Below are positions 9,242 to 16,314 of a DNA stretch of 64,000 bases, piece after piece. A program made the position numbers and the translations under genes. The notes under the pieces are model-generated. The model made no database searches. It was not told the DNA's origin and saw only the letters and a list, made by a program, of their open reading frames with translations. This DNA comes from Desulfovibrionaceae bacterium (GTDB lineage: Bacteria; Desulfobacterota; Desulfovibrionia; Desulfovibrionales; Desulfovibrionaceae): contig CAJTFO010000002.1 of the NCBI GenBank assembly GCA_910575755.1, positions 372,001-436,000 of the forward strand, read 5' to 3'. Every line of letters starts with the position of its first letter. Positions within the stretch are counted from its first letter, which is position 1.

Positions 9242-9769
9242 ATGCCATTGTCCACTGTTTTGCTGCTGGCCGTGGCCTTGTCCATGGACGCTTTCGCCGT
9301 GGCCGTGGCTTCAGGTTGCGCCCTGCGCGCGCCGCATTTTCGTCACTATGCCCGTCTGTCCGCCTGCTTCGGCTTTTTTCAATTTCTCATGCCGGTGCTG
9401 GGCTGGCATCTGGGCCTGTCCGTGCGCGATTGTATGGAGGCCTGGGATCACTGGATCGCCTTTGCCCTGCTGGCCTGGGTGGGCGGCAGCATGCTCTGTT
9501 CCGCCCTGAAGTCCATGAAAAACAGCGAATGCGGCCGCCCCGCCACAGACCCTGCCGCCGGGCACAGGATGTGGGTTCTGGGAGTGGCCACCAGCCTTGA
9601 CGCGCTGGCCGTGGGCCTGTCCCTCGCCTTGCTGCAGACGCCCATATGGGGGCCGGCCGCGCTTACAGGCGTGGTCTGCGCTCTGAACGGCCGGGCCGAA
9701 CTGCTCGGCGGCTTGACCTTGCTGCTCATTGCCTGCAATATATTGCGGGAACATCATGTTTTTGACTAA
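9242..9769 (+). CDS. mntP: MntP-family manganese efflux pump, internally shortened
   Basis: MntP exports Mn2+ across the inner membrane. The two family hallmarks are present: SMDAFAVAVASG near residue 14 and TSLDALAVGLSLAL near residue 116, each carrying the membrane-buried Asp. The protein is 175 residues, against roughly 185-190 usual. The gap maps after the fifth helix begins: GVVCAL passes directly into NGRAELLGG, whereas E. coli MntP as I remember it has about 15 more residues there. The fifth helix and the following loop may therefore be too short to span. No frameshift is visible and the rest reads normally, so it could be a functional variant or a decaying copy. The start follows a GGGG-containing ribosome site. 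Confidence 0.85.
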   Translation: MPLSTVLLLAVALSMDAFAVAVASGCALRAPHFRHYARLSACFGFFQFLMPVLGWHLGLSVRDCMEAWDHWIAFALLAWVGGSMLCSALKSMKNSECGRPATDPAAGHRMWVLGVATSLDALAVGLSLALLQTPIWGPAALTGVVCALNGRAELLGGLTLLLIACNILREHHVFD

Positions 9770-9892
9770 AAGTCATTTCGTGCTTCGTATAAAGTAACTT
9801 CTGGCGCGGCGCGCAGCCGCCGCGACTGAATACGCGGCATTAAATATTGTAGAGTATCAATAACGAAGCAACCTCAATACAGGAGAAACATA

Positions 9893-10303
9893 ATGGCTAC
9901 CATAAGCGCCAGGTATCTGGGCGATCTGCGCGTGGAATGCACGCATACGCAAAGCGGTACAAAAATCATTACAGACGCCCCGGTGGACAATCACGGCAAA
10001 GGTCAGGCTTTTTCGCCTACCGATCTCTGTGCCACGGCGGTGGGCGCCTGCGCCATGACCATCATCGGCCTGTACGCCCGGAATCACGGCGTTGACGTGA
10101 CCGGCGCGGAAATGGAAATCACCAAGAGCATGAGCGCGGACCCGCGCCGCATCGGCAAGGTGGAAGTAGTTTTCACCATGCCCGACCGGCCTTACAGCGA
10201 AAAGGAAAAAAAAGTCATGGAACGCGCCGCCCACACCTGCCCCGTGCATTTGAGCCTGCACCCGGATGTGGAACAGGTCTTTACCTTCAAATGGCGGCAG
10301 TAG
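9893..10303 (+). CDS. OsmC-family protein (thiol peroxidase-like)
   Basis: This 136-residue cytosolic protein belongs to the OsmC/Ohr superfamily, homodimers that reduce organic or fatty-acid hydroperoxides with two cysteines. The expected pair is visible: a Cys in the helix FSPTDLCATAVGAC near residues 42-54, and a second in AAHTCPVH near residue 118. The Glu/Arg pocket cannot be confirmed by eye. The subtype resembles the YhfA branch rather than Ohr. AGGAG precedes the ATG. It is a plausible antioxidant in an anaerobe exposed to air, but catalytic activity is inferred. Confidence 0.88.
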   Translation: MATISARYLGDLRVECTHTQSGTKIITDAPVDNHGKGQAFSPTDLCATAVGACAMTIIGLYARNHGVDVTGAEMEITKSMSADPRRIGKVEVVFTMPDRPYSEKEKKVMERAAHTCPVHLSLHPDVEQVFTFKWRQ

Positions 10304-10383
10304 GGTCTGTCCGCAGGCTCTTTTTGCCCGCCTGCCGCGTCGGATGTCCTGAAAATACTATGATCCGGCGCTTTGGCATGCTC

Positions 10384-10425
10384 CCCCACAGGCCGGCTCC
10401 GGTATGCAAGGGGCCGGCTGTGGGG
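10384..10425 (+). terminator. Long GC hairpin downstream of the OsmC gene
   Basis: Arms 10384-10397 and 10413-10425 pair over 13 bp with one bulged G around a 15-base loop. It lies 80 bases after the OsmC stop and has only CTTTCCCCC after it, so factor-independent termination would be weak. Confidence 0.4.
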
Positions 10426-10458
10426 CTTTCCCCCAAAAATCCTCTGAGGGCAGAGGCA

Positions 10459-10527
10459 AAAAAAGGGCAAAACACGCTCGTTGAGAAGGTCGGCTCCGGT
10501 AATGGCGTCCTGGTTGTACAGAGTTTG
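10459..10527 (-). pseudogene. Fragment of an IS481-type transposase
   Basis: On the - strand the stretch reads QTLYNQDAITGADLLNERVL followed by PFF. It resembles the catalytic-core segment of IS481-family integrase/transposases that I recall as LYTTKTPITAADLLNDRVLPFF. Only about 23 residues survive and no other transposase part is adjacent. The bases around 10505-10525 (GGCGTCCTGGTTGTACAGAG) also match the remnant near 23897-23917 (GGCGTCCTGGTGGTATAGAG), which supports a shared origin. Confidence 0.6.
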
Positions 10528-10567
10528 GATGTCGCCCATTGAGACAGTGTTGAGAAGAATTTTTGCA

Positions 10568-10607
10568 GGATGGTTCGCGAAAAAACATGCTGTTTCGCGA
10601 ACCATCC
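10568..10607. repeat. Perfect 15-bp inverted repeat
   Basis: Arms 10568-10582 (GGATGGTTCGCGAAA) and 10593-10607 are exact reverse complements around a 10-base loop. It lies 20 bases past the helicase stop on the - strand and has no T-tract on either side. It may be an mRNA 3'-end stabiliser or a REP-like element, possibly the edge of the vanished insertion sequence. Confidence 0.6.
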
Positions 10608-10626
10608 CCGCTACGCCGCCGAGGCG

Positions 10627-12447
10627 TCATGAGCGCGGCCTGTCCCGCCCGGCTGACGGCTCTTCCTCCCGGCGGCCTGCGGCGGAACCGCGCGTCTTTT
10701 TGGCATAAAAGCCGGAGCGCGGACGCCGGGGGCCGAATTTCCCGGCCTTGCGCGGAAAATGACCCTCCGCCCCGCCTTCGTCCGGCTGCGCGCTCACCCG
10801 CACCCCGCAGATGAACACCCCCCTGCTGAACACGGCCAGCACGTCCTCGGCCAGTTCTTCGGCCACTTCCACCACGCTGAACTGTTTGCGGATGTCGATG
10901 GCCCCTATGTGCCGGCTGGAGATGCCGCACTCTCCGGCAATGGCCCCCACCAGTTCACGGGGGGAAACCTTGTGGGCGTGCCCCACGCTGAGCCGCAACG
11001 CACGCATGGGCGCGTCGTTTCTGCGCTCTCTGCGCCGGCCGGCTGCGCCTTGCCCCCCGCGCGACAGCCCGCCCTCTTGCGCCGCGGCCGGCCGCCGGGC
11101 TTCCACGGCGAACACGTCAGGCGCGTCCGCGCTGTCCTGCTTGCCGAAATCCCGCTGCATCAGCAATTTCAGCAAAGCGGCGGACATATCCCGCCCGGTG
11201 ACGCCGCCTTCCTGAAAGCGCTCCGCCAGAAAATCCTCCACCAGCAGCAGCCAGCGGTCCAGCGAACCTTCCTCGACGGTGCGGCGCACTTCATCCAGCA
11301 GACGCGTGGTGCGGATATTGTCCACATCCCTCAGAGTGGGCAGACGGCCCTGTTTGATATGCGCCCTGGTGCAGCGGATGATGTCGCGCAATTTATAGTG
11401 TTCGCGCAGAGTGACAAAGGTAAAGGCGCTGCCCGGGCGTCCCGCCCGTCCGGTGCGCCCGATGCGGTGCACATATTTTTCCACGTCGTGCGGCATGTCG
11501 TAATTGATGACCGCATCCACATCGTCCACGTCAATGCCGCGGGCCGCCACGTCCGTGGCCACCAGAATGTCGACGCCTTCGGCGCGGAAGCGCTGCATGA
11601 CCCTGTCGCGCTGCGGCTGGGCCAGGTCGCCGTGCAGGCCGTCGGCCTGATACCCGCGCTGCTGCAAATGTATGCACACTTCATCCACGCCGCGCTTGGT
11701 GGAACAGAAAACCAGCGCCTTGCGAAAACCCTGCGAATCCAGCACGCGGCACAGCGCATCCATTTTCTGGTAGGGCCGCACTTCGTAGTAGGTCTGCTCA
11801 ATGGCCGGGACGGTGAGCATTTTGCGGGCTATGCTCAGCATCTCCGGTTCGCGCAGAAAGCGTTTGGCCAGTTCGAGGATGGGGGCCGGCATGGTGGCCG
11901 AGAAGAGCACCCGCTGACAGTCAGCCGGGCACTGCTCAAGAATGGCTTCAATATCTTCGCGAAAGCCCATATCCAGCATTTCATCCGCCTCGTCCAGCAC
12001 AAGACAGGTCAGGCCGTCCGGGCGCAACGTGCCGCGCCGCAGATGATCCATGACCCGGCCCGGCGTGCCCACCACCACCTGCGCGCCCTTGTCCAGTGCC
12101 CGGATCTGCCGCTCGATGAACTGCCCGCCGTAAATGGGCAGAATGACGACGCCCCGCTTGCGCGCGGCCAGCCTGTTCAGCTCTTCAGCCACCTGAATGG
12201 CCAGTTCGCGCGTGGGGCAGAGCACCAGGGCCTGCACGCCCTGGCCGGCAATGACTTTTTCCAGAACAGGCAGGCCAAAGGCCGCCGTCTTGCCGGTTCC
12301 CGTCTGCGCCTGCCCCAGCGCGTCCCGCCCGGCCAGCAGGGGCGGAACAGCCAGAATCTGAATGGGCGACGGCTCCTCAAAGCCCATATCCTTGACGGCG
12401 TCCAGAAGTTCTCTGGACAGGCACAGATCTTCAAACGATACGCTCAT
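10627..12447 (-). CDS. DEAD-box ATP-dependent RNA helicase
   Basis: This 606-residue RNA helicase unwinds short duplexes and probably acts in ribosome assembly or RNA turnover, including in the cold. Motifs run in order: the Q-motif region near FEEPSPIQ, motif I AQTGTGKT (about residue 47), PTRELA, motif II DEAD (about 152), SAT (about 184), then the helicase C domain ending in HRIGRTGRAGR (about 325). After residue about 460 comes a DbpA-type RNA-binding domain (MRALRLSVGHAHKVSPRELV). The tail is Arg/Gly/Lys-rich, typical of CsdA/DeaD-like proteins. The order and length fit DeaD/CsdA better than the shorter DbpA, but I leave the symbol open. The ATG at 12447 is the natural N terminus. Confidence 0.94.
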   Translation of the reverse strand: MSVSFEDLCLSRELLDAVKDMGFEEPSPIQILAVPPLLAGRDALGQAQTGTGKTAAFGLPVLEKVIAGQGVQALVLCPTRELAIQVAEELNRLAARKRGVVILPIYGGQFIERQIRALDKGAQVVVGTPGRVMDHLRRGTLRPDGLTCLVLDEADEMLDMGFREDIEAILEQCPADCQRVLFSATMPAPILELAKRFLREPEMLSIARKMLTVPAIEQTYYEVRPYQKMDALCRVLDSQGFRKALVFCSTKRGVDEVCIHLQQRGYQADGLHGDLAQPQRDRVMQRFRAEGVDILVATDVAARGIDVDDVDAVINYDMPHDVEKYVHRIGRTGRAGRPGSAFTFVTLREHYKLRDIIRCTRAHIKQGRLPTLRDVDNIRTTRLLDEVRRTVEEGSLDRWLLLVEDFLAERFQEGGVTGRDMSAALLKLLMQRDFGKQDSADAPDVFAVEARRPAAAQEGGLSRGGQGAAGRRRERRNDAPMRALRLSVGHAHKVSPRELVGAIAGECGISSRHIGAIDIRKQFSVVEVAEELAEDVLAVFSRGVFICGVRVSAQPDEGGAEGHFPRKAGKFGPRRPRSGFYAKKTRGSAAGRREEEPSAGRDRPRS

Positions 12448-12636
12448 GTTTTTCCCGGGGATAAAAATTACGAAGGAACAAGCATAGCCTTATCCCGCGC
12501 AATGTACAATGAAGGCCCGCGCCGCTCTCTCACGCCTGAAAGCATATATTCCAGCATTGCAAATCTCGTATGCGGAAGCAGATTGTCCAAAAAATAATAA
12601 TCAATGATTAAAATATATTACATTGTTCTATCAGCA

Positions 12637-12652
12637 TGGCATGCTGATTGCT
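12637..12652 (+). promoter_or_regulatory. Sigma-54 promoter of the tauE-sulfotransferase-permease operon
   Basis: TGGCATG-N4-TTGCT fits the -24/-12 consensus TGGCAYR-N4-TTGCW exactly, with GG and GC 10 bases apart. It ends 31 bases before the first ATG. It overlaps a perfect 8-bp inverted repeat (ATCAGCAT/ATGCTGAT, 12630-12648) that could be an operator. The sigma-54 activator encoded at 16315 is the obvious partner. Confidence 0.75.
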
Positions 12653-12683
12653 GTTCCGGAGCATCACAAGCCTGGAGCATGCC

Positions 12684-13427
12684 ATGTTTTTTCTTTTGTT
12701 ATTGGTGGCCGTTTTTGTGGGAGGACTCATCGGAACCGTGGGCGTGGGCGGCATTCTGCTGATCCCCGCCCTCAGCCTTCTGGCCGGTCTTTCCACCCAC
12801 ACGGCCATGGCTACGGCGCTGTTCAGCTTCATCTTCACCGGCCTGCTGGGAACCTGGCTTTTTCAGCGGCACGGCAGCATCGACTGGCGCATCACCATTC
12901 CGGTCTGTCTGGGCGGCCTGCTCTGCGGCTATCCCGGCGCGCTGGTCAACGCGTTGGCCCCGGCCCGGCTGCTGGATCTGCTGCTGGGGGCCGTCATCAT
13001 CTTCGCGGGCGTGTACGCCCTCTTTCCGGCCAAAGGCGGCAACCTGCAATACCGCCCCGGCGACCTCAGGCAAAAGCTGTTTCTGCTGGTCATAGGCGGC
13101 GCTGTGGGCTTCGGCTCCGGCCTGACCGGCGTGGGCGGCCCTGTGCTTTCCGTGCCGCTCATGGTCATTCTTGGCTTTTCACCCCTCACGGCCATCGCCA
13201 CCAGCCAGGTCATCCAGATCACCGCCGCCCTGTCCGGCAGCGCGGGCAATCTGGCCCACGGCTTCATCGACGCCGGCGTGGCCGTCTGGATCACCCTGGC
13301 CGAACTGGTCGGGGTCACGGCGGGCGCGCGCCTGGCCCACAGCATTTCCCAGGCGGCGCTCAAGAAGGTGGTTGCCGTGGTCTGTATCGCGGTGGGCGCG
13401 TTCATCATTCTGCGCGCCTGCATCTAA
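12684..13427 (+). CDS. TauE/SafE-family sulfite or organosulfur exporter
   Basis: This 247-residue inner-membrane protein has about seven or eight predicted spans and the internal repeat typical of the family: an N-terminal segment with GTVGVGGILLIP, mirrored in the second half by GLTGVGGPVLSVP. Family members have been linked to export of sulfite, sulfoacetate or related anions. The ATG at 12684 follows GGAG and fits the membrane N terminus; an upstream in-frame start at 12648 would overlap the sigma-54 promoter. It is the first gene of a sigma-54-driven set with a sulfotransferase and an SLC13 permease, suggesting a sulfur-containing anion. The exact substrate is not visible. Confidence 0.88.
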   Translation: MFFLLLLVAVFVGGLIGTVGVGGILLIPALSLLAGLSTHTAMATALFSFIFTGLLGTWLFQRHGSIDWRITIPVCLGGLLCGYPGALVNALAPARLLDLLLGAVIIFAGVYALFPAKGGNLQYRPGDLRQKLFLLVIGGAVGFGSGLTGVGGPVLSVPLMVILGFSPLTAIATSQVIQITAALSGSAGNLAHGFIDAGVAVWITLAELVGVTAGARLAHSISQAALKKVVAVVCIAVGAFIILRACI

Positions 13428-13457
13428 CCTTTTTACCGGCAAGAAGGAGGAAACCTC

Positions 13458-14612
13458 ATGCCCATCCGTCTTAACGAACGCCCCATCTTCATGATCGGCG
13501 CCGAACGCTCCGGCACCACGCTGGTCATGGCCCTGCTGGGCTGCCATTCGCGCATCGCCGTGCCCGAAGTGGTCTGGTACTACCCGCGCTTTTATCCCTA
13601 CCTGCACACTTACGGCGATCTCTCGCAGGAAAAAAACTTCCGTGTTCTGGCCGAAGAAATGGTCTTTGGTCTGAAGACGCCCTTCTGGGGCATGCGGGTC
13701 AACCCCCGCACCATCGTGGACGAAGTGCTGGAACTGGCCCCGGAACGCAGCTTTGCCGGCCTTTACGCGGGCATGCACATGCGTTTCGCCCAATATGTGA
13801 ACAAAGCGCGCTGGGGCGAAAAAACGCCGCATAATCTCTACTTTGTGGGCCCCATGCATCATGACTTTCCGGATGCGCAATTTATCTATATCACGCGCGA
13901 CGGCCGCGACTCCTGCGTGGACTATATGGAGTCCTCCTTCGGGCCCACCAATATCTATTGCGCGGCCCACTCCTGGAAGCGCTGCTGGAATGCTGTCAAG
14001 GAATGGCGCGAACCGCTGCGGGAAAAGGGACTCTGGCTGGACGTCAAATACGAGGAACTGGTGCGCGAACCGCAAAGGGTCATGCGCGGCGTATGCGAAT
14101 TTCTGGGCGAGGATTTTGAGGAAGGCATGTTCGACTTCTACAAAACCGACCTCTGCCAGGCGCGTGGCGCTTCGCGCGACCATGCCCCGCTGGGCAAGCC
14201 CATCAGCGACAAATATGTGGGCATTTACAAGGATCTGCTTTCCCCGCGCGACCAGCGCATCTTCGCCGCCGTGGCCGGCAGGGAGCTGGAAGAAGCCGGC
14301 TACAAAAATGATGTGGAAGCGGAAATGCCCGATCAGCGGATGATCGACAAATATCTGGAATTTGACGGTCGCATCCGCGCCGCCACGCTGGACGGCTTTG
14401 AAGGTCACATTGTCTTTGAGAGCTACAACGACTGGCTTGTGGACCAGCGCGAGGAGCGCCGCAAAAAGGGCATCTGGAATGCCGCCGACGCGCCTGTGGT
14501 CTTCCCCGCCGGAGACCCCGACGAAGAATACATTATGGGCCTGCGCGCCTCCGCACGCTGGAAAAAACATTTTTCCATCAAGCGGCGCTATGTGGGCGAC
14601 GTGGTGCTGTAG
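13458..14612 (+). CDS. PAPS-dependent sulfotransferase family protein
   Basis: This 384-residue cytosolic enzyme is expected to move sulfate from PAPS to a hydroxyl or amine. The 5'-phosphosulfate loop reads GAERSGTTL near residue 14. The 3'-phosphate-binding segment is YITRDGRDS near residue 140, and WGEKTPHN (about 117) resembles the region carrying the catalytic base. The C-terminal 100 residues go beyond the core fold and end in a basic tail. It is in the middle of a sigma-54 operon between an exporter and a permease, 30 bases after the former with an AAGGAGG site. It could build a sulfated metabolite that is exported, or act on an imported one. The acceptor is unknown. Confidence 0.88.
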   Translation: MPIRLNERPIFMIGAERSGTTLVMALLGCHSRIAVPEVVWYYPRFYPYLHTYGDLSQEKNFRVLAEEMVFGLKTPFWGMRVNPRTIVDEVLELAPERSFAGLYAGMHMRFAQYVNKARWGEKTPHNLYFVGPMHHDFPDAQFIYITRDGRDSCVDYMESSFGPTNIYCAAHSWKRCWNAVKEWREPLREKGLWLDVKYEELVREPQRVMRGVCEFLGEDFEEGMFDFYKTDLCQARGASRDHAPLGKPISDKYVGIYKDLLSPRDQRIFAAVAGRELEEAGYKNDVEAEMPDQRMIDKYLEFDGRIRAATLDGFEGHIVFESYNDWLVDQREERRKKGIWNAADAPVVFPAGDPDEEYIMGLRASARWKKHFSIKRRYVGDVVL

Positions 14613-14661
14613 CGGCCCTTTTCGCATTCCGTCCGTGTGAACCGCATGGAAACAATGCTCC

Positions 14662-14687
14662 CCGGCGGGCCGGGCCCGGCCCGCCGG
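14662..14687. repeat. Perfect 26-base GC palindrome inside the operon
   Basis: Positions 14662-14687 are self-complementary over all 26 bases and consist only of G and C (CCGGCGGGCCGGG on the left arm). It lies 50 bases after the sulfotransferase stop and 20 before the permease ATG. It should form a strong RNA hairpin, perhaps damping expression of the permease or marking a processing site. Confidence 0.85.
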
Positions 14688-14707
14688 AACAGCTCCGGAG
14701 AAAGCTC

Positions 14708-16189
14708 ATGCCCCATACCAACGCTTCAACGCGTCGCATTCTGCTTATTCTGAGCGGCCCGGCGCTTCTGCTGCTGGCTCTCTGCCTGCCCTGCTTCGGC
14801 CCGTTCAACGCCCGTTTCGGCTTCGGCATCCTGTTCTGGATGGTCTGGTGGTGGATCACCACCGCCGTGGACATCAAACTGACCTGTCTCGTGCCCATTT
14901 TCGTGGTCTGCGTATACAGCTACATGCCTCTGGGCAAGGTGCTGGAAGCCTATGTGCACAAGGAGGCCGCGCTTATTTTCGGCGCCACGGCCATCACTGC
15001 CGCCTGGGTGCGCTGGGGGTTCGCCAAGCGTCTTGCCCTCAATTTTCTGATGCGCGTCAGCGGCAACGTGCGCGCGCAGACAGCCGGCTGGTTCATCCTC
15101 TGCGGCGTGACCTCCTTTGTGGTGGGCAACACCACGGTGGCGGCCATGTTCGCGCCCGTGGCCGTGGCCTCGCTGATGTATGCCGGTTACAGCAACAATG
15201 AGGAACGCTGGAACTCCAGGGCCGCGTCCAATATCCTCATAGCCGTGGCCTGGGGCGCCAGCGTGGGCGGCATGGCCACACCTCTGGGAGGCGGCCAGTC
15301 AGTGGTGACGTACGGGCTGCTCAACAAGTATCTGGGCCACAACATCTATTTCCTTGACTGGACCCTGCGCATGCTGCCCGTTTCCATCCTGGTGGTTCTG
15401 GGCGTGGGCGTCATGATGTACTTCATGCGCACGGATCGCGAAAATTTCGGCGGCAGCAAGGAATTTTACCGCCAGGAGCTGGCCAGGCTCGGCCCCATGA
15501 GCTATGAGGAAAAGGTCTCTTTCTACGGCTTTGCCCTGGCCATTGCCCTGGCCGTGCTTCAGCCGCTCTATGCCCCTTACGCCAAGGGGCCGCAGTGGGC
15601 CTGGCTTCAGCCGACCCAGCTTTTCTGCATTATTCCCCTGCTCCTGCTCTTCTGGCCTTCGCGCAGCGCCAGGGGCGAAAGCATTCTTTCGCCCCAGACC
15701 TTGCGGGATCACTTCCCCGTGACTATTTTATTCATGTGGCCCGCGGCCGTGGCGTTGAGCAAGATACTGGGAGCCACCGGGGCCTCCGCCGTCTTCGGCC
15801 AGTGGCTCACGCCCTTTGTGGGCATCAGCGACGGTTTTTCCATCGTGGCCTGGAGTGTGGCGGCCAACGCTCTGTCCCAGGTTACAAGCGACACGGCGGC
15901 CGCCGGCGTCATGGTGCCGCTGGCCATTGAAGCCATGAACCACTGGAACGGCCTGCAATTCGGCGCTGTGCCCTGGGTCTGGATCACCGGCGCGGCCATC
16001 AGCTGGAGTTACGCCGTGGCTTCGGCCACCGGCGCACAGGGCATTGTGGCCGGTTACGGGGCCAACCTGCGCACCATGTTTCTCTGGGGTCTGGCGGCCG
16101 CGGCGATTTCAGTGGCCATCACCATTCTCTATTTCTGGCTGGCAGTGGCAATACTGAAACTGGATTTCTACATTCTGCCGCCAGCGTAA
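14708..16189 (+). CDS. SLC13/DASS-type anion permease
   Basis: This 493-residue inner-membrane transporter has about 12 hydrophobic segments. The two substrate-loop regions of the divalent anion/sodium symporter family are recognisable: FVVGNTTVAAMFAP (about 138-151), and in the second half a matching region around QVTSDTAAAGVMVPL (about 396-410), resembling the SNTAT motifs. Members carry dicarboxylates, sulfate or sulfonates. The C4-dicarboxylate or sulfonate choice cannot be made by eye. Co-transcription with TauE/SafE and sulfotransferase genes favours a sulfur anion. GGAG precedes the ATG. The next gene, 125 bases downstream, encodes the probable regulator. Confidence 0.88.
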   Translation: MPHTNASTRRILLILSGPALLLLALCLPCFGPFNARFGFGILFWMVWWWITTAVDIKLTCLVPIFVVCVYSYMPLGKVLEAYVHKEAALIFGATAITAAWVRWGFAKRLALNFLMRVSGNVRAQTAGWFILCGVTSFVVGNTTVAAMFAPVAVASLMYAGYSNNEERWNSRAASNILIAVAWGASVGGMATPLGGGQSVVTYGLLNKYLGHNIYFLDWTLRMLPVSILVVLGVGVMMYFMRTDRENFGGSKEFYRQELARLGPMSYEEKVSFYGFALAIALAVLQPLYAPYAKGPQWAWLQPTQLFCIIPLLLLFWPSRSARGESILSPQTLRDHFPVTILFMWPAAVALSKILGATGASAVFGQWLTPFVGISDGFSIVAWSVAANALSQVTSDTAAAGVMVPLAIEAMNHWNGLQFGAVPWVWITGAAISWSYAVASATGAQGIVAGYGANLRTMFLWGLAAAAISVAITILYFWLAVAILKLDFYILPPA

Positions 16190-16314
16190 GCGCCCGCGTT
16201 CCTCCCCGCCCGCCGGGCTTTCCGGTCAAGCCAGCCGGGCATCCTCCGTCTCCGCGTCCGCCCTCGGGTCGGGCGCGGATAACGCATTGCGGCAAATCCG
16301 CCACAGGACGCGCC

